64,000 nt of DNA, taken from positions 1,594,208 to 1,658,207 of the forward strand of contig NZ_SGXE01000001.1 in the NCBI RefSeq assembly GCF_004216895.1. The letters are read 5' to 3'. The notes under the pieces are model-generated. The model searched no databases, was not told where the DNA came from, and worked only from the letters and a program-made list of their open reading frames with translations. Of this stretch, positions 9,134 through 19,044 are shown piece after piece. How positions within the stretch are numbered: the first letter of the stretch is position 1; each line of letters opens with the position of its first letter. This stretch comes from Aquimarina brevivitae. GTDB taxonomy: Bacteria > Bacteroidota > Bacteroidia > Flavobacteriales > Flavobacteriaceae. A program made the position numbers and the translations under genes.

Positions 9134-12133
9134 CTAAGAATCGGTTTGATTTTCAAAAGTATCTATGGTGACCTTGGTATCTTGATTGTATAGCTTTATA
9201 AATTTCACTTCTTTTGTTTCCTCAGGTAAGCCATAGTTAGTATATATGGTGTATTTAAGATACACAGGGTTTTCCTTTACATATTGACCATTCAAAGATT
9301 GAATATTCACTATCCATTTTCCAGGAAAATTTTTATCCACGATAAATTGTTTAGAATAGACACCATTTCTAATTTCGGTAGCAATCATTTCAGGATCTGA
9401 TTCATAAAACCTGGACCAGGTGTAGTATTTGTTATCTGGATTTACAAATTGAACCTGAAACTCAGCCATAGGATCACTCCAGTCCAAATCGATTTTTATA
9501 GGTACTGATTTTACTGTATTGAACATTTTAGGTAAATCTTCTGAAGAAATATAGTTTCGGTACAAATTGGCAAATTTTTGAAATTGAGTTTCAGCTTGCT
9601 CTAATATTGGGGCAAAGTCAATTCCTTTTTCATCGTTAGCCAATATTCTTTTGTATATATAAAGTGACTCCGTAAGTCTTTTGTTTTCCATATAAGTTCT
9701 GGCTAAATCCAAGTAGGCCTGAGCAGAACTTTGGTATTGTATTTCAAAAATTCTTAGATACACCAGTAGTGCTTTTTCTTTTTGCTCATTCGCTTCTAAA
9801 TGAAAAGCAAGTGACCTAAGTGCTTGGGGGTTGTTCCAGGCTAAGTCTGCAATACTGGATAATACCTCATTACCAATAGCTGTATTATACCTATAAAAAA
9901 AGGTTGCTGCGTACTGATAGAAAGGAACTTCATTAACGTGATTGGCTCTTAGGGTATAAAACGTTGCCAATGCGTCGTCCAAAGATTTTGTGTTTTTTAA
10001 TTGGTTGACATAAGCTGGTGCTTTATAATAGGGGTCTACTGTAGGTAGCGTTTCTTTATAATCATTTCCTTTAACTAACAAGGTGTTTAATTCGCTAGGG
10101 TCTCTATATTTCGGACCTTTCTTGGTTTCTACGATGAATACACCTGCTCTACCGGCATTGCCATAACGGGCAGAACCTGCGGGGCCTGAAATTACTGAAA
10201 TACTTGCTATCCTGGCAGGTTGCAGAAACAACGGAGGGCTAAAATACTGTGCTCCATCTACAATCCATAAGGGTTGGCCTTGGTTGTTAAAGGAACTTAC
10301 TCCTCGAATGAGATAAGTTGCCTGGTCACCGAATCCAAAAACTTGAACCCCCGGCAAGCGATTCCTAATGATATCTGATAGATAGATGGCGGATTTAGGG
10401 AATTCATCATTGGTTAAGGTATACAATGCCGTTCCTGAAGCTCTTTTGCTTTCCTTTTTACCAAGAACGTCCATAGTTTTACTGTCCGTGGTATCTTTAA
10501 CTGCTGTTTTCAGGTTTATTTCTTCGAGTACGGTGGCTTCAGAAGTAAAAGATAGATTAATAGGTTGACTCCTATCAACTACTGTTTTGGTTTCGGGGAT
10601 CATACTCAAAAACTCAAATCGAAGCACTTGACCTTCCTCAGCGGGTATTGTATAATTGCCATCTACATTGGTTTGTGCTTGAATTAAAGTTTCTTGTACA
10701 GTTATGATTGCTCCTTGTACAGGCTGTCCATTCTGAGTCACGGTTCCTGTGATCATATCTGCTACAGTAGTATCAAAATCTCTAAAATCATCCTGATCTT
10801 TTCGGATTTGTTTTAGCGCGGTGTCGACATCACTTTGGTATAGGTCAATAAGATATCCTCCGGATAGCTCACAGGTATTTTGCATCGTAGCTCTATCTGC
10901 CTCTTTACTACTATTGATAAAAAAGATGGGAACATTAAAGATATTGCTATAGTCTCCAAAGGTAGCCTGACCATCACTACAGATTAGATAAATATCTGGG
11001 GTATGCCCTTCGGTCAATAAATTGGAAAAATTGGTGCCCCCATTATACCTAAAGGATCGGATGGCTGCTATCAAATTCGAAGTATTGCCATTTTTGATGG
11101 TAAATAGTTGAGCTACTTTTTTATCTGCGGCAAAAGGAATTAAGGTAACGTCAACATTCTTAAGTCCTGCGAGATATTGGGTTAAGAAGTTGAGCTCTTT
11201 ATCCAGATCTCTATCTTTGGTAGATAAGGAAGTATCCCAAAATAGTGTAATGTCTTTGGGCTCTTCTCTTTCTTTAAAGTCACCATCTGCGGGTACGGAA
11301 GCCTCTACCGTAAATGCCATACCGGTATTCGTAAATTTTTTCCAGCTATCCTGGCTTACATCTCTCAGATACGCTTTTCCTCTATTAGTACCCTGAACAG
11401 AAAAGCCAATATAGTCACCATAGACTTCCACCAACTCAATACTTATAATGAAATCATCTTGTACCACAATGTTGTAGGGGCTAAGGTCAATGGTTTCTTG
11501 AGCGTGATGCTTTGCTTTAATGGTGTGATAAATATTTTCCGTAACTAGTTTGTCTCCCGGTTTATTGTGTTTTTCTTCATATACATTGACTCTTACCAGT
11601 AAACTATCCGACTCATTTTCGTTAACCACAAAGTTAAGTTCACGCAGTTTCACATCATCGTGGCGTACTTTGATTAGGGTCGCAATTTCGCCTCCCAATC
11701 CTTTTTTATCTTTCCAGTATCCAATGAAATTATAAAATCCTCTCGGTTTATTGAGCATTAGTTTTCTGCGTTTAGCAGCCACGAGTGTGGCCTCCTCCAA
11801 TTGGGTAATAGTAGGACGCATATAGATTTTATTGGTTCTGGCTAAACGAGCATATAGGTCTTGAAGCTTAATTTTCAAGGTTTCATAGCCTAGCATGGAA
11901 ATCTGTAATGTAGCATCTTGACCCACGGCATTTTCATCAAATTCCAAAACTACCTTACCATTTTGATCACTAACCGTACCAATGGCCTGATCCACAAATC
12001 CAACATTGACGTAGGGGATAGGCTGATCGGTATCGGTATCTAAAACAACAGCGTCGATCGTTACTACGTATTGCGCCTGTATTGAGATTGTGCTAAATAG
12101 AATAAAGAGTACTAGGTAAAAATTAGTTTTCAT
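9134..12133 (-). CDS. Multidomain vWA and TonB-plug envelope protein lacking a beta barrel
   Basis: This 999-residue exported protein (signal peptide to about residue 20) has an unusual order of parts. A carboxypeptidase-regulatory beta-sandwich (22-105) is followed by an unclassified region (110-290). A von Willebrand A domain comes next, with an intact metal site (DTSLS at 300-304, Thr367, Asp387). A second beta-sandwich (458-535) leads to a TonB-receptor plug domain (about 575-672, with LPGVQV, LIRG and PLWIVDG). TPR-like helices (785-850) and a C-terminal sandwich (about 878-965) end it. The 22-strand barrel of TonB receptors is missing, so it cannot be a transporter itself. A role in envelope adhesion or assembly is inference. 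Confidence 0.8.
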   Translation of the reverse strand: MKTNFYLVLFILFSTISIQAQYVVTIDAVVLDTDTDQPIPYVNVGFVDQAIGTVSDQNGKVVLEFDENAVGQDATLQISMLGYETLKIKLQDLYARLARTNKIYMRPTITQLEEATLVAAKRRKLMLNKPRGFYNFIGYWKDKKGLGGEIATLIKVRHDDVKLRELNFVVNENESDSLLVRVNVYEEKHNKPGDKLVTENIYHTIKAKHHAQETIDLSPYNIVVQDDFIISIELVEVYGDYIGFSVQGTNRGKAYLRDVSQDSWKKFTNTGMAFTVEASVPADGDFKEREEPKDITLFWDTSLSTKDRDLDKELNFLTQYLAGLKNVDVTLIPFAADKKVAQLFTIKNGNTSNLIAAIRSFRYNGGTNFSNLLTEGHTPDIYLICSDGQATFGDYSNIFNVPIFFINSSKEADRATMQNTCELSGGYLIDLYQSDVDTALKQIRKDQDDFRDFDTTVADMITGTVTQNGQPVQGAIITVQETLIQAQTNVDGNYTIPAEEGQVLRFEFLSMIPETKTVVDRSQPINLSFTSEATVLEEINLKTAVKDTTDSKTMDVLGKKESKRASGTALYTLTNDEFPKSAIYLSDIIRNRLPGVQVFGFGDQATYLIRGVSSFNNQGQPLWIVDGAQYFSPPLFLQPARIASISVISGPAGSARYGNAGRAGVFIVETKKGPKYRDPSELNTLLVKGNDYKETLPTVDPYYKAPAYVNQLKNTKSLDDALATFYTLRANHVNEVPFYQYAATFFYRYNTAIGNEVLSSIADLAWNNPQALRSLAFHLEANEQKEKALLVYLRIFEIQYQSSAQAYLDLARTYMENKRLTESLYIYKRILANDEKGIDFAPILEQAETQFQKFANLYRNYISSEDLPKMFNTVKSVPIKIDLDWSDPMAEFQVQFVNPDNKYYTWSRFYESDPEMIATEIRNGVYSKQFIVDKNFPGKWIVNIQSLNGQYVKENPVYLKYTIYTNYGLPEETKEVKFIKLYNQDTKVTIDTFENQTDS

Positions 12134-12178
12134 AGCTGTGAAAAATGTATGAAGAGATTATTTAAAGCTTTAGATTCT

Positions 12179-12715
12179 CTAAAAAGTTATGGAACCAAAC
12201 ATATATTGAACTTCCTTTAGATGTTTATTATAAAATTTTGGGATAGCTTCGTATTCTAAAAAGTAAACTATCCCATTTACTTTATGATATTGTGTGAGTA
12301 TATTGTATACATCAGTTCCAATTTTTGCTGTTCGTTGTACGATATATGCTTTTCCGTATTTGCTATCGGTAGTATGGATTACTATTTTATTTCTTTTTAA
12401 CTCTTCTTCATTATATTTTGTACCAATGCTATGGGATATTATATCCTCAATAGATACGGTATTGGGTGGAGCATCAACTCTAAATATCTGAAAATGCACT
12501 TTACTTCTACGTCCTCTTTTATTTTTAGGAGCATAATAAGTGAAAAGATTCATATGTTCGTACGTAAACCAACTATCCAAAAGCTTGAATGTGTATCCTT
12601 CCTTTTCAATTTCCGAATATGCAATATCCTCTTTAGAAGATTGGGCAAATAAATTGTGCTGTACGATAAAACTCAAAAGTATAATCGCGAAAAAGGAGTT
12701 TAAAGTTTTTTTCAT
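12179..12715 (-). CDS. Secreted protein of unknown function
   Basis: A 178-residue protein with a clear signal peptide (hydrophobic residues 8-22, ending LFAQ). The mature part alternates strands and helices, with a central GYTFKLLDSW and a closing YMFGSITF. That pattern loosely recalls PsbP/DUF1795-like folds, but I do not recognise the family. It is 45 bases upstream of the vWA/plug gene on the same strand, so the two may be cotranscribed and act together in the envelope. Confidence 0.7.
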   Translation of the reverse strand: MKKTLNSFFAIILLSFIVQHNLFAQSSKEDIAYSEIEKEGYTFKLLDSWFTYEHMNLFTYYAPKNKRGRRSKVHFQIFRVDAPPNTVSIEDIISHSIGTKYNEEELKRNKIVIHTTDSKYGKAYIVQRTAKIGTDVYNILTQYHKVNGIVYFLEYEAIPKFYNKHLKEVQYMFGSITF

Positions 12716-13292
12716 AGCATTTCTTTGATGTATGTATAGTATAGTGTCAAAGACAATAATTTTGTTACTACCAATCTTCTACTTTTTTGGTTTGGAATGC
12801 GAAAATAGCCGCTCATTAGCACAAAAACAACATTAGGACTCTGGCTTTAAGGCAGTAATTCTGGGTTTTCGATAAGATGGTATGAGAAGCGGATTAAAGA
12901 TGTTAAAATATGAACTGTAAAAGGCAGGGTAAGAAAGAATTTACATCCTGAATGTACTTGAGTAATATATGCTATAACGATCAAATAATTAATGGGTCGG
13001 CAGAATGAATATAGAGATAGTATCGTATTCCATACAAAGTAAACAAATTGTTATTTAGCGATTCCTTAAGAAGCCTCTCCATTAATTTTATATATCTTAA
13101 AAATCAAACGGTAGCTTCACGATGATGCTGTGAATTTAAGCGCAATACTAGCATAATACACTAATTGGCGATTAAAGTGACACATATCAATGGATTAGCG
13201 TGAAGCCTACACACAAGACTATCTTAATTCAAATCAATACCATAAGCTTCCAGGAGTAATCTTAGGGAAGCTTACTTATTAAAACGCAACGT
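12716..13292. other. 577-bp intergenic region, no gene seen
   Basis: Divergent region between the secreted-protein gene (- strand) and katG (+ strand). There is no open frame of convincing length. A TAATTTTG box at 12757-12764 lacks a properly spaced upstream TTG, and no palindrome that could be called a peroxide-regulator site stands out. It probably holds promoters for both genes that I cannot place. Confidence 0.5.
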
Positions 13293-15593
13293 ATGAAAGA
13301 AATGTTAGACATCAACAATCCAGAAAGTTTAGGTCAATGTCCGTTTAGAGGTACCCGAGTAGGAGGTGCTCTGGGTAAACAACCTCAAATTGACGACTGG
13401 TGGCCCAACCGCTTAAAGGTGGAGCTACTCCATCAAGACCCACCACAGGCCAATCCGTTATCAGATTACGATTATAAAGAAGCCTTCCTAAAACTTGACT
13501 ATGAAGCGCTTAAAAAGGATATCAAAGCGCTATTGACCGACTCCAAAGACTGGTGGCCGGCGGATTATGGCAATTATGGTCCACAAATGGTTCGAATGGC
13601 CTGGCACTCGGCCGGATCGTATCGAATTGCTGATGGTCGAGGAGGAGCTGGTACGGCCTTGCAGCGCTTTGCTCCTATAAATTCCTGGTGGGATAATGGG
13701 AATATTGATAAATCCAGACGCTTAATATGGCCGATCAAGCAGAAATACGGAGCGGCAATATCCTGGGGGGATTTGATTATCCTTACCGGTAACTGTGCGC
13801 TAGAGCTGATGGGCTTCAAAACCTATGGTTTTGCAGCAGGTCGACGAGATGCCTGGGAGCCGGATCGCGGTACCTATTGGGGTACCGAATTCTGGAACGG
13901 AAAAACCATTTCTGAAGTACCTAAACAAAGTTATGATGGCAATCCAGGAGAAATGGTTACCCGAACCGTACGCTGGAAAGGCAAGCCAGGTGATGCATAC
14001 TACGATCTCGAAAATCCTTTAGCAGCAACCAATCAGGCGCTGATCTACGTAGATCCCGAAGGGCCAAATGGTAATGGGGTGCCACTGGATTCTGCCAAAG
14101 ATATCCGAGAAACCTTTGCTCGCATGGCGATGAATGATGAAGAAACGGTAGCACTGATTGCTGGGGGACACGCCTTTGGTAAAAGTCACGGGATGACACC
14201 ACCAGATAAAATTGGTCCCGCACCAGAAGGCGCTCCAATCCAGGCGATGGGACTAGGCTGGCAAAATCCTAATGGTACCGGTTTTGCGCAATACACTATG
14301 ACCAACGGTATTGAGGGTTCCTGGACACCGAATCCTACACAGTGGGACAACAGCTACTTAGAAAACCTGTTTAAATACGACTGGGAAAAAACGAAAAGCC
14401 CGGCAGGTGCGGTGCAGTACAAACCTAAAGATTCCAATGCACCCAAAACACCAGACGCCCATGAGGAAGGTAAAATGAATGAACTGATGATGATGACCTC
14501 TGATTTGGCGCTCAAAGAAGATCCGGCCTACAATAAGATTTGTAAAAAATTTCTAGAGGATTTCGACTACTTCAGTGAAGCCTTTGCAAAAGCCTGGTAT
14601 AAATTAACGCATAGAGATATGGGGCCTAAGGATCGCTATTTTGGTCCAGAAGTGCCTAAAGAAGATTTGATATGGCAAGATCCGTTACCGAAACGTGATT
14701 ATGAGCTGATCGATGCTAAAGATATTACCTACTTAAAAGACGAAATTTTAAGTACGGGTCATGGTATTTCAGCTTTAGTATCTGCTGCATGGTCCAGTGC
14801 ATCTAATTATCGAGATTCGGATAAACGAGGAGGAGCTAATGGAGCCCGCGTTCGATTAAACCCCATAAAAAACTGGGAGGTCAACCGACCAGAGGAGTTG
14901 TCAGAGGTACTGGCGAGTTTAGAAACTATAGCTGCGGATTTTAATAAGGCGCAATCAGGGAACAAAAAAGTTTCAGTAGCCGATCTAATTGTACTCGGAG
15001 GCTGTGCCGCGGTAGAAAAAGCGGCCAAGGCTGCTGGAGTGGCTGTAGAAGTACCCTTTACTCCCGGTAGAGTTGATACCACACAAGAACTGACAGACGA
15101 AGAAAGTTTCAACTGGCTAAAACCCGTATCCGATGGTTTTAGAAACTATCAGAATGATAAAGTAGGTTTTCACATACGTCCGGAGCATCTGTTTTTGGAT
15201 CGGGCACACTTATTAACGCTAACGGCACCTGAGTGGACAGCATTGGTAGGCGGATTACGAGTATTGGATCAAAACTATGATCATAGTGATCTCGGGGTGT
15301 TTACCGACAAGAAAGAAACGCTGAGTAATGACTTTTTTAAGGTGCTGACCAGTATGGAGTACGAATGGGTACCTGATGAAGCGGAAATGATATTTACGCT
15401 TAAGGACAGAAGTTCTGGTACGCCCAGGTATAAAGCTTCGCGCTGTGATCTGATTTTTGGATCCAATGCGCAACTGCGTAATATCGCTGAGGTTTATGCC
15501 GCTAATGATGGCCACGAGCGTTTTGTACATGATTTTGTCAAAGTATGGGACAAGGTAATGATGCTGGATCGTTATGATGTAAAAAATTCCTAG
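13293..15593 (+). CDS. katG: Catalase-peroxidase KatG
   Basis: A bifunctional haem catalase-peroxidase that removes hydrogen peroxide, 766 residues in two fused peroxidase domains. The active N-terminal domain has distal Arg101, Trp104 and His105 (RMAWHSAG) and proximal His293 ([10 protein letters not shown]). The Trp104-Tyr252-Met278 set forms the covalent adduct needed for catalase activity. The C-terminal half repeats the fold without haem ligands. No signal peptide is present, so it is cytoplasmic. It stands alone with a terminator 42 bases downstream. ATG 13293 gives the usual start [12 protein letters not shown]. Confidence 0.98.
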   Translation: MKEMLDINNPESLGQCPFRGTRVGGALGKQPQIDDWWPNRLKVELLHQDPPQANPLSDYDYKEAFLKLDYEALKKDIKALLTDSKDWWPADYGNYGPQMVRMAWHSAGSYRIADGRGGAGTALQRFAPINSWWDNGNIDKSRRLIWPIKQKYGAAISWGDLIILTGNCALELMGFKTYGFAAGRRDAWEPDRGTYWGTEFWNGKTISEVPKQSYDGNPGEMVTRTVRWKGKPGDAYYDLENPLAATNQALIYVDPEGPNGNGVPLDSAKDIRETFARMAMNDEETVALIAGGHAFGKSHGMTPPDKIGPAPEGAPIQAMGLGWQNPNGTGFAQYTMTNGIEGSWTPNPTQWDNSYLENLFKYDWEKTKSPAGAVQYKPKDSNAPKTPDAHEEGKMNELMMMTSDLALKEDPAYNKICKKFLEDFDYFSEAFAKAWYKLTHRDMGPKDRYFGPEVPKEDLIWQDPLPKRDYELIDAKDITYLKDEILSTGHGISALVSAAWSSASNYRDSDKRGGANGARVRLNPIKNWEVNRPEELSEVLASLETIAADFNKAQSGNKKVSVADLIVLGGCAAVEKAAKAAGVAVEVPFTPGRVDTTQELTDEESFNWLKPVSDGFRNYQNDKVGFHIRPEHLFLDRAHLLTLTAPEWTALVGGLRVLDQNYDHSDLGVFTDKKETLSNDFFKVLTSMEYEWVPDEAEMIFTLKDRSSGTPRYKASRCDLIFGSNAQLRNIAEVYAANDGHERFVHDFVKVWDKVMMLDRYDVKNS

Positions 15594-15634
15594 AGGTTAA
15601 TATAATTGATACTACTAGATAGTAGTGTAGCGCT

Positions 15635-15668
15635 AAAAGCACATCGGTAAATTACTGATGTGCTTTTT
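15635..15668 (+). terminator. Rho-independent terminator of katG
   Basis: A perfect 11-bp stem, AAAAGCACATC with GATGTGCTTTT, and an 11-base loop followed by T residues. A smaller palindrome, ACTACTAGATAGTAGT, sits just upstream at 15611-15626. Confidence 0.85.
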
Positions 15669-15791
15669 AGATACTAAACTACTCGAAGAATAGCTATGCA
15701 TACACGCTAAAAGCTCAACAGATTTCCAGGAATGTATTGTACAATGCCTATATTTATACGTTTTATAGTACCTCACACAAAATCATTCGCA

Positions 15792-16226
15792 ATGAAAATT
15801 GAATTCGAAATTGACGAAAAGGAGTCCGTTCTGTTACTGGATATTATCAAACAGTTTATGGGGCAAACCTCCGATCCCCAGGCATTGAAAGCACTATCTA
15901 AAATTGCCACAGAGATTGAGGCAGATATGGCGATGGGCGATGAAATCTTTAAGCGCCTGCGATACCGACTCACACCCTATACCAATGGCAACCGAATTAC
16001 ACCAGCCGCAGCTATGAAATTGGATTTAGGGATCAGCCAGAACTTTTTGACCAGACTGGGTGGTTTGGAGCGGGAGGTGAATTCCTTACTAAAAAACATC
16101 GTACAAAAATATAAACCCGACTATGATTTGAGGACCTTACATCATATTCCGTTATCCGCAATCAAAAAATGTAAACGGATTACTGATGTGGTAACGTTAA
16201 TCCAAAGTAGTTATGAAAGTTTGTAA
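15792..16226 (+). CDS. Small cytoplasmic protein of unknown function
   Basis: A 144-residue soluble, mainly helical protein from ATG 15792 (MKIEFEIDEKES). The frame stays open to 15732, but the extra 20 residues look non-native. There is no signal peptide and no membrane segment. Charged helices and a central RITPAAAMKLDLG segment are visible, but I do not recognise the family. Its last 14 bases overlap the start of the next gene, so the two form an operon. Confidence 0.6.
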   Translation: MKIEFEIDEKESVLLLDIIKQFMGQTSDPQALKALSKIATEIEADMAMGDEIFKRLRYRLTPYTNGNRITPAAAMKLDLGISQNFLTRLGGLEREVNSLLKNIVQKYKPDYDLRTLHHIPLSAIKKCKRITDVVTLIQSSYESL

Positions 16227-17121
16227 AGTAGTACTAATTGTTTGCCTGTCCTTTTTGGTAAAAACGGTTGCAGCACAAGGAGTCAGTGTTACCCTGGGGG
16301 AGTCAACCTCCAATAGACTTACCAAGGTAAAACCGGCGCAGTTGTTGGCTACGTTTCCGGATAATGATACCATAGCGGATAGCTGGTTGATCAATGGATA
16401 CCTGGAGGTGAAACTGGATAGTATTTGGGGACCTAGCGGTCGTGTGGGTATATTGGGTGAAATACATAAGAATAATTTAATAGCAAAAGAACAGGACATC
16501 CGGCAGTTTGGTCTGTCCTTGGAAAAAGACTTTTTGATTCAAAAGAAGACAGTAGACTATGACGGTAATCCAGACTATGCTTTGCATTCCCGATTTATCA
16601 CTAACCTTACGGTACGCAGCAGCACCGATCGCATAAACGACGAACACGCCATCATTGCCAATTTGGGGATTGCGTATTCCCTAGAGCGAAGTAAACAATG
16701 GCGGTTTCTACAAACCAATACCCGATTGATACGGATGGACAGGGGATTTGGTAAAATCCTAACGCTGGCGCATAATCATAATTTTGGTATTAGCTACCTG
16801 GGTGGTGACCAGCAAGCACTGTTAGGCGATGTATCGTTTAGTGTGGTGGTGTTTCCCTTTAGCGGATTGATGAATACTATTGACCAGCCAGAATTTTTTC
16901 AGCTGCAATACCAACTCCAGGCTCGTTCTGTACTTGCGGGTAGTACCGAAAAGGAGCTCACTGCACTACAGCAGTTTTCTGCCGGAATCAGCTATGCCAT
17001 CAACTCAAAATCATCAATTGGCATTGCCTACACCCATCAGGAAGGCGCAGACCCCTATACGGCATTAGCGGATCAAAAGTTTGAAACCTTGTCCGCTAAG
17101 CTTAGATTAGTGTTAGAGTAG
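16213..17121 (+). CDS. Predicted outer-membrane protein, unknown function
   Basis: A 302-residue exported protein. The signal peptide ends VAAQ at about residue 22. Alternating strands rich in aromatic and Arg residues follow, such as WRFLQTNTRLIRMD and FGISYLGG, and the last strand KLRLVLE ends like a barrel. The family is not recognised. The start overlaps the upstream gene by 14 bp, so translation is probably coupled, although one product is cytoplasmic and the other is in the envelope. Confidence 0.65.
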   Translation: MKVCKVVLIVCLSFLVKTVAAQGVSVTLGESTSNRLTKVKPAQLLATFPDNDTIADSWLINGYLEVKLDSIWGPSGRVGILGEIHKNNLIAKEQDIRQFGLSLEKDFLIQKKTVDYDGNPDYALHSRFITNLTVRSSTDRINDEHAIIANLGIAYSLERSKQWRFLQTNTRLIRMDRGFGKILTLAHNHNFGISYLGGDQQALLGDVSFSVVVFPFSGLMNTIDQPEFFQLQYQLQARSVLAGSTEKELTALQQFSAGISYAINSKSSIGIAYTHQEGADPYTALADQKFETLSAKLRLVLE

Positions 17122-17127
17122 TAATAA

Positions 17128-17274
17128 CTATTTTTTTTCGATATCCTCCTTGGCAGCATCGCGTTGATCACTGCCTGGTAACTTTTCTTTTTTGTCACGT
17201 AGGTGCGAATCACCGTGATGGTCTTTTGGGATGCCATCAAATTTCCCTTTGTCTTCAAATGGTGCTGTGCTCAT
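17128..17274 (-). CDS. Small hydrophilic protein
   Basis: A 48-residue, very charged and probably disordered protein starting MSTAPFEDKGKFDG and ending AAKEDIEKK. Its Lys/Asp/Gly-rich make-up resembles small stress-related proteins, but no family is recognised. I chose ATG at 17274 rather than the longer reading from 17310, whose extra residues are hydrophobic and unlike the rest. It converges on the preceding + strand gene with 6 bases between stops. Confidence 0.5.
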   Translation of the reverse strand: MSTAPFEDKGKFDGIPKDHHGDSHLRDKKEKLPGSDQRDAAKEDIEKK

Positions 17275-17462
17275 CGTTTTTTGTTTTAGCGATAAGATAA
17301 CATAAATCACTGCCGTTACCTAAGGCTTTAAGGTTAGTTTAATATAAACGATACCGTAGTTTGGATTGCTTTTAACTAAACTCATTTCATTTGGTACTGA
17401 TTTTATTACTTTTGTAGCAAATACCAAGGGTACAGTAATTTAAAAGTATTACACTAATTTAA

Positions 17463-17633
17463 ATGAAGAAAACCATTCGTAACATAAAATCTATCTATCT
17501 ATACCTATTATCATCAGTGTTTTTTTTAATTTCTATGAATTTGAGTACGGATAGTTAAGTAATTGCCTATGTGCTATTCGCTGTGGGTTGTAGTTTTCTT
17601 ATTTCGGCGGTGATGAAGTATTTTAAAAATTAA
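17463..17633 (+). pseudogene. Small two-helix membrane protein broken by one in-frame TAA
   Basis: From ATG 17463 the frame encodes MKKTIRNIKSIYLYLLSSV and a first hydrophobic helix, then stops at TAA 17556-17558 (codon 32). The same frame continues without interruption, encoding a second hydrophobic helix (VIAYVLFAVGCSFLISAV) and ending at TAA 17631-17633, three bases before the next ATG. The hydrophobic second half in phase, and the tight link to the next gene, suggest a 56-codon gene with one nonsense change. A true 31-residue peptide is the alternative. Confidence 0.55.
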
Positions 17634-17636
17634 AGT

Positions 17637-18158
17637 ATGAATTTCTTTATTAAAAACCTACTCATTATATGTTGTTGCTTTTTATGCTGCCAGGGTTGTT
17701 ATGATGATAAGGCTACATCTTCGAATAAAAATCTGATGTCTTCCGATGAGAAAGCGGTACTTTTATTGAAATCAAATTATAACCAATGGCTATACACTAC
17801 ATATGGTTATCGAAAATGGGCGCCAACAAAAAAGGATATCGATCGTGCACACCATATTTTGAGTACGGCGATCAAAAACGATGAATTTAACTTTTTAAAA
17901 ACACCAAGTCTACAGGATTTAAAAGGGTATTATAGACAATATATTCCCTATATCAATGCTAAGGGAGAGAAAGTAATTAAAATAAACGCCTTTTGTGAAT
18001 TATTAGAAGTACCACCAGCATCAACCAGTGAATCCAAGGTTTGGACAAAAATGGATTGGAAAAATAGATATGTGGATGTAGATGATGGAGGATATTGCTA
18101 TTGGCGGGTAGTTATAAACTTGGATAGAAATACATATTACAACCTAATCATAGGGTAA
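17637..18158 (+). CDS. Lipoprotein of unknown function
   Basis: A 173-residue protein. The signal sequence NLLIICCCFLCCQGC is unusually Cys-rich; the lipobox Cys is probably Cys21 (CQGC). The mature part has many aromatic residues and ends with a Trp/Tyr-rich strand region (YCYWRVVINLDRNTYYNLIIG). The family is not recognised. It starts three bases after the interrupted membrane gene and may share its transcript. Confidence 0.6.
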   Translation: MNFFIKNLLIICCCFLCCQGCYDDKATSSNKNLMSSDEKAVLLLKSNYNQWLYTTYGYRKWAPTKKDIDRAHHILSTAIKNDEFNFLKTPSLQDLKGYYRQYIPYINAKGEKVIKINAFCELLEVPPASTSESKVWTKMDWKNRYVDVDDGGYCYWRVVINLDRNTYYNLIIG

Positions 18159-18316
18159 TATTTTGATAACCTATAAAACGTTAAGAATACCACACGCAAG
18201 GATTCGTGCGGTGGCAGTGAGCTTTGATACGTCTAGATGCTCATATCATCCTGCAATCGCTTAACACAAGATTAAGATCAAAAAAGTTGGCGATTGGAAA
18301 TTTCAAAAATTACTTA

Positions 18317-18871
18317 ATGAAGAATACTAAAGCAATTGCTATAATATTCATGCTACTTATTATTGGTTCTTGTAAAAATGAACCCTATAAATCCAATTTA
18401 AAGTTGACTGAACATCTACCGGATTTCACTTCTAAAATGACAGAAAATGATACTATAAAAATTTTTGCGGTATTAAATATGGAATGGTGGGTTAGACGTG
18501 ACGAGTTAATCGTTACAAAAAGGAACAACGAAATTCGACTTCAAACAATTATTAAAGAGGATACTACATTTCAGATGAAAAATGAAATGCGAACAAATGT
18601 ATTACCAGAAATAACCATTTCAAATAGCAACCATACCTTTGAGCAACATTTCTTAAATAAAATTGAGCGAACAAAAGATAAAAAACTACGACAATATATT
18701 TATAAGATAATATCACCTAATGATACGTTGATATTTTATACTGACGGATTGAGCGATAAAGGAGGCGAAGTAAGAGAGTATTACAAGTTTATGAACCAAT
18801 ATTATCCAGCTGAAAAGGAATTTCGATTTCCAGAAGTCAAAATTGAAGAAGTAGATGATTTTACGTTTTGA
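18317..18871 (+). CDS. Lipoprotein of unknown function
   Basis: A 184-residue protein from ATG 18317, giving a classic lipoprotein signal (AIAIIFMLLIIGSC). The open frame extends upstream to 18224, but that adds 31 residues before the signal and crosses a hairpin, so it is unlikely to be translated. The mature part is charged, with acidic C-terminus VKIEEVDDFTF. No family is recognised. Confidence 0.6.
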   Translation: MKNTKAIAIIFMLLIIGSCKNEPYKSNLKLTEHLPDFTSKMTENDTIKIFAVLNMEWWVRRDELIVTKRNNEIRLQTIIKEDTTFQMKNEMRTNVLPEITISNSNHTFEQHFLNKIERTKDKKLRQYIYKIISPNDTLIFYTDGLSDKGGEVREYYKFMNQYYPAEKEFRFPEVKIEEVDDFTF

Positions 18872-19044
18872 ATAAATACCTTCGTTCTTTAACTTCTTCT
18901 AACTTCCAGCGATAATCCCTATCTTGCACAACCAACCTAAAGGAAATAAACACATGTATAGGAATAACCACCGTAGCTAGTACGGTTTGCCTAGGTTATA
19001 GTGCCATATAAATAGTTCAATACCTTAGTTAACCATACTACCCC

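Noticed and set aside
12716-13292. Small RNA or peroxide-regulator site upstream of katG
   Set aside because: No palindrome, hairpin or paired promoter boxes strong enough to support a call were found.
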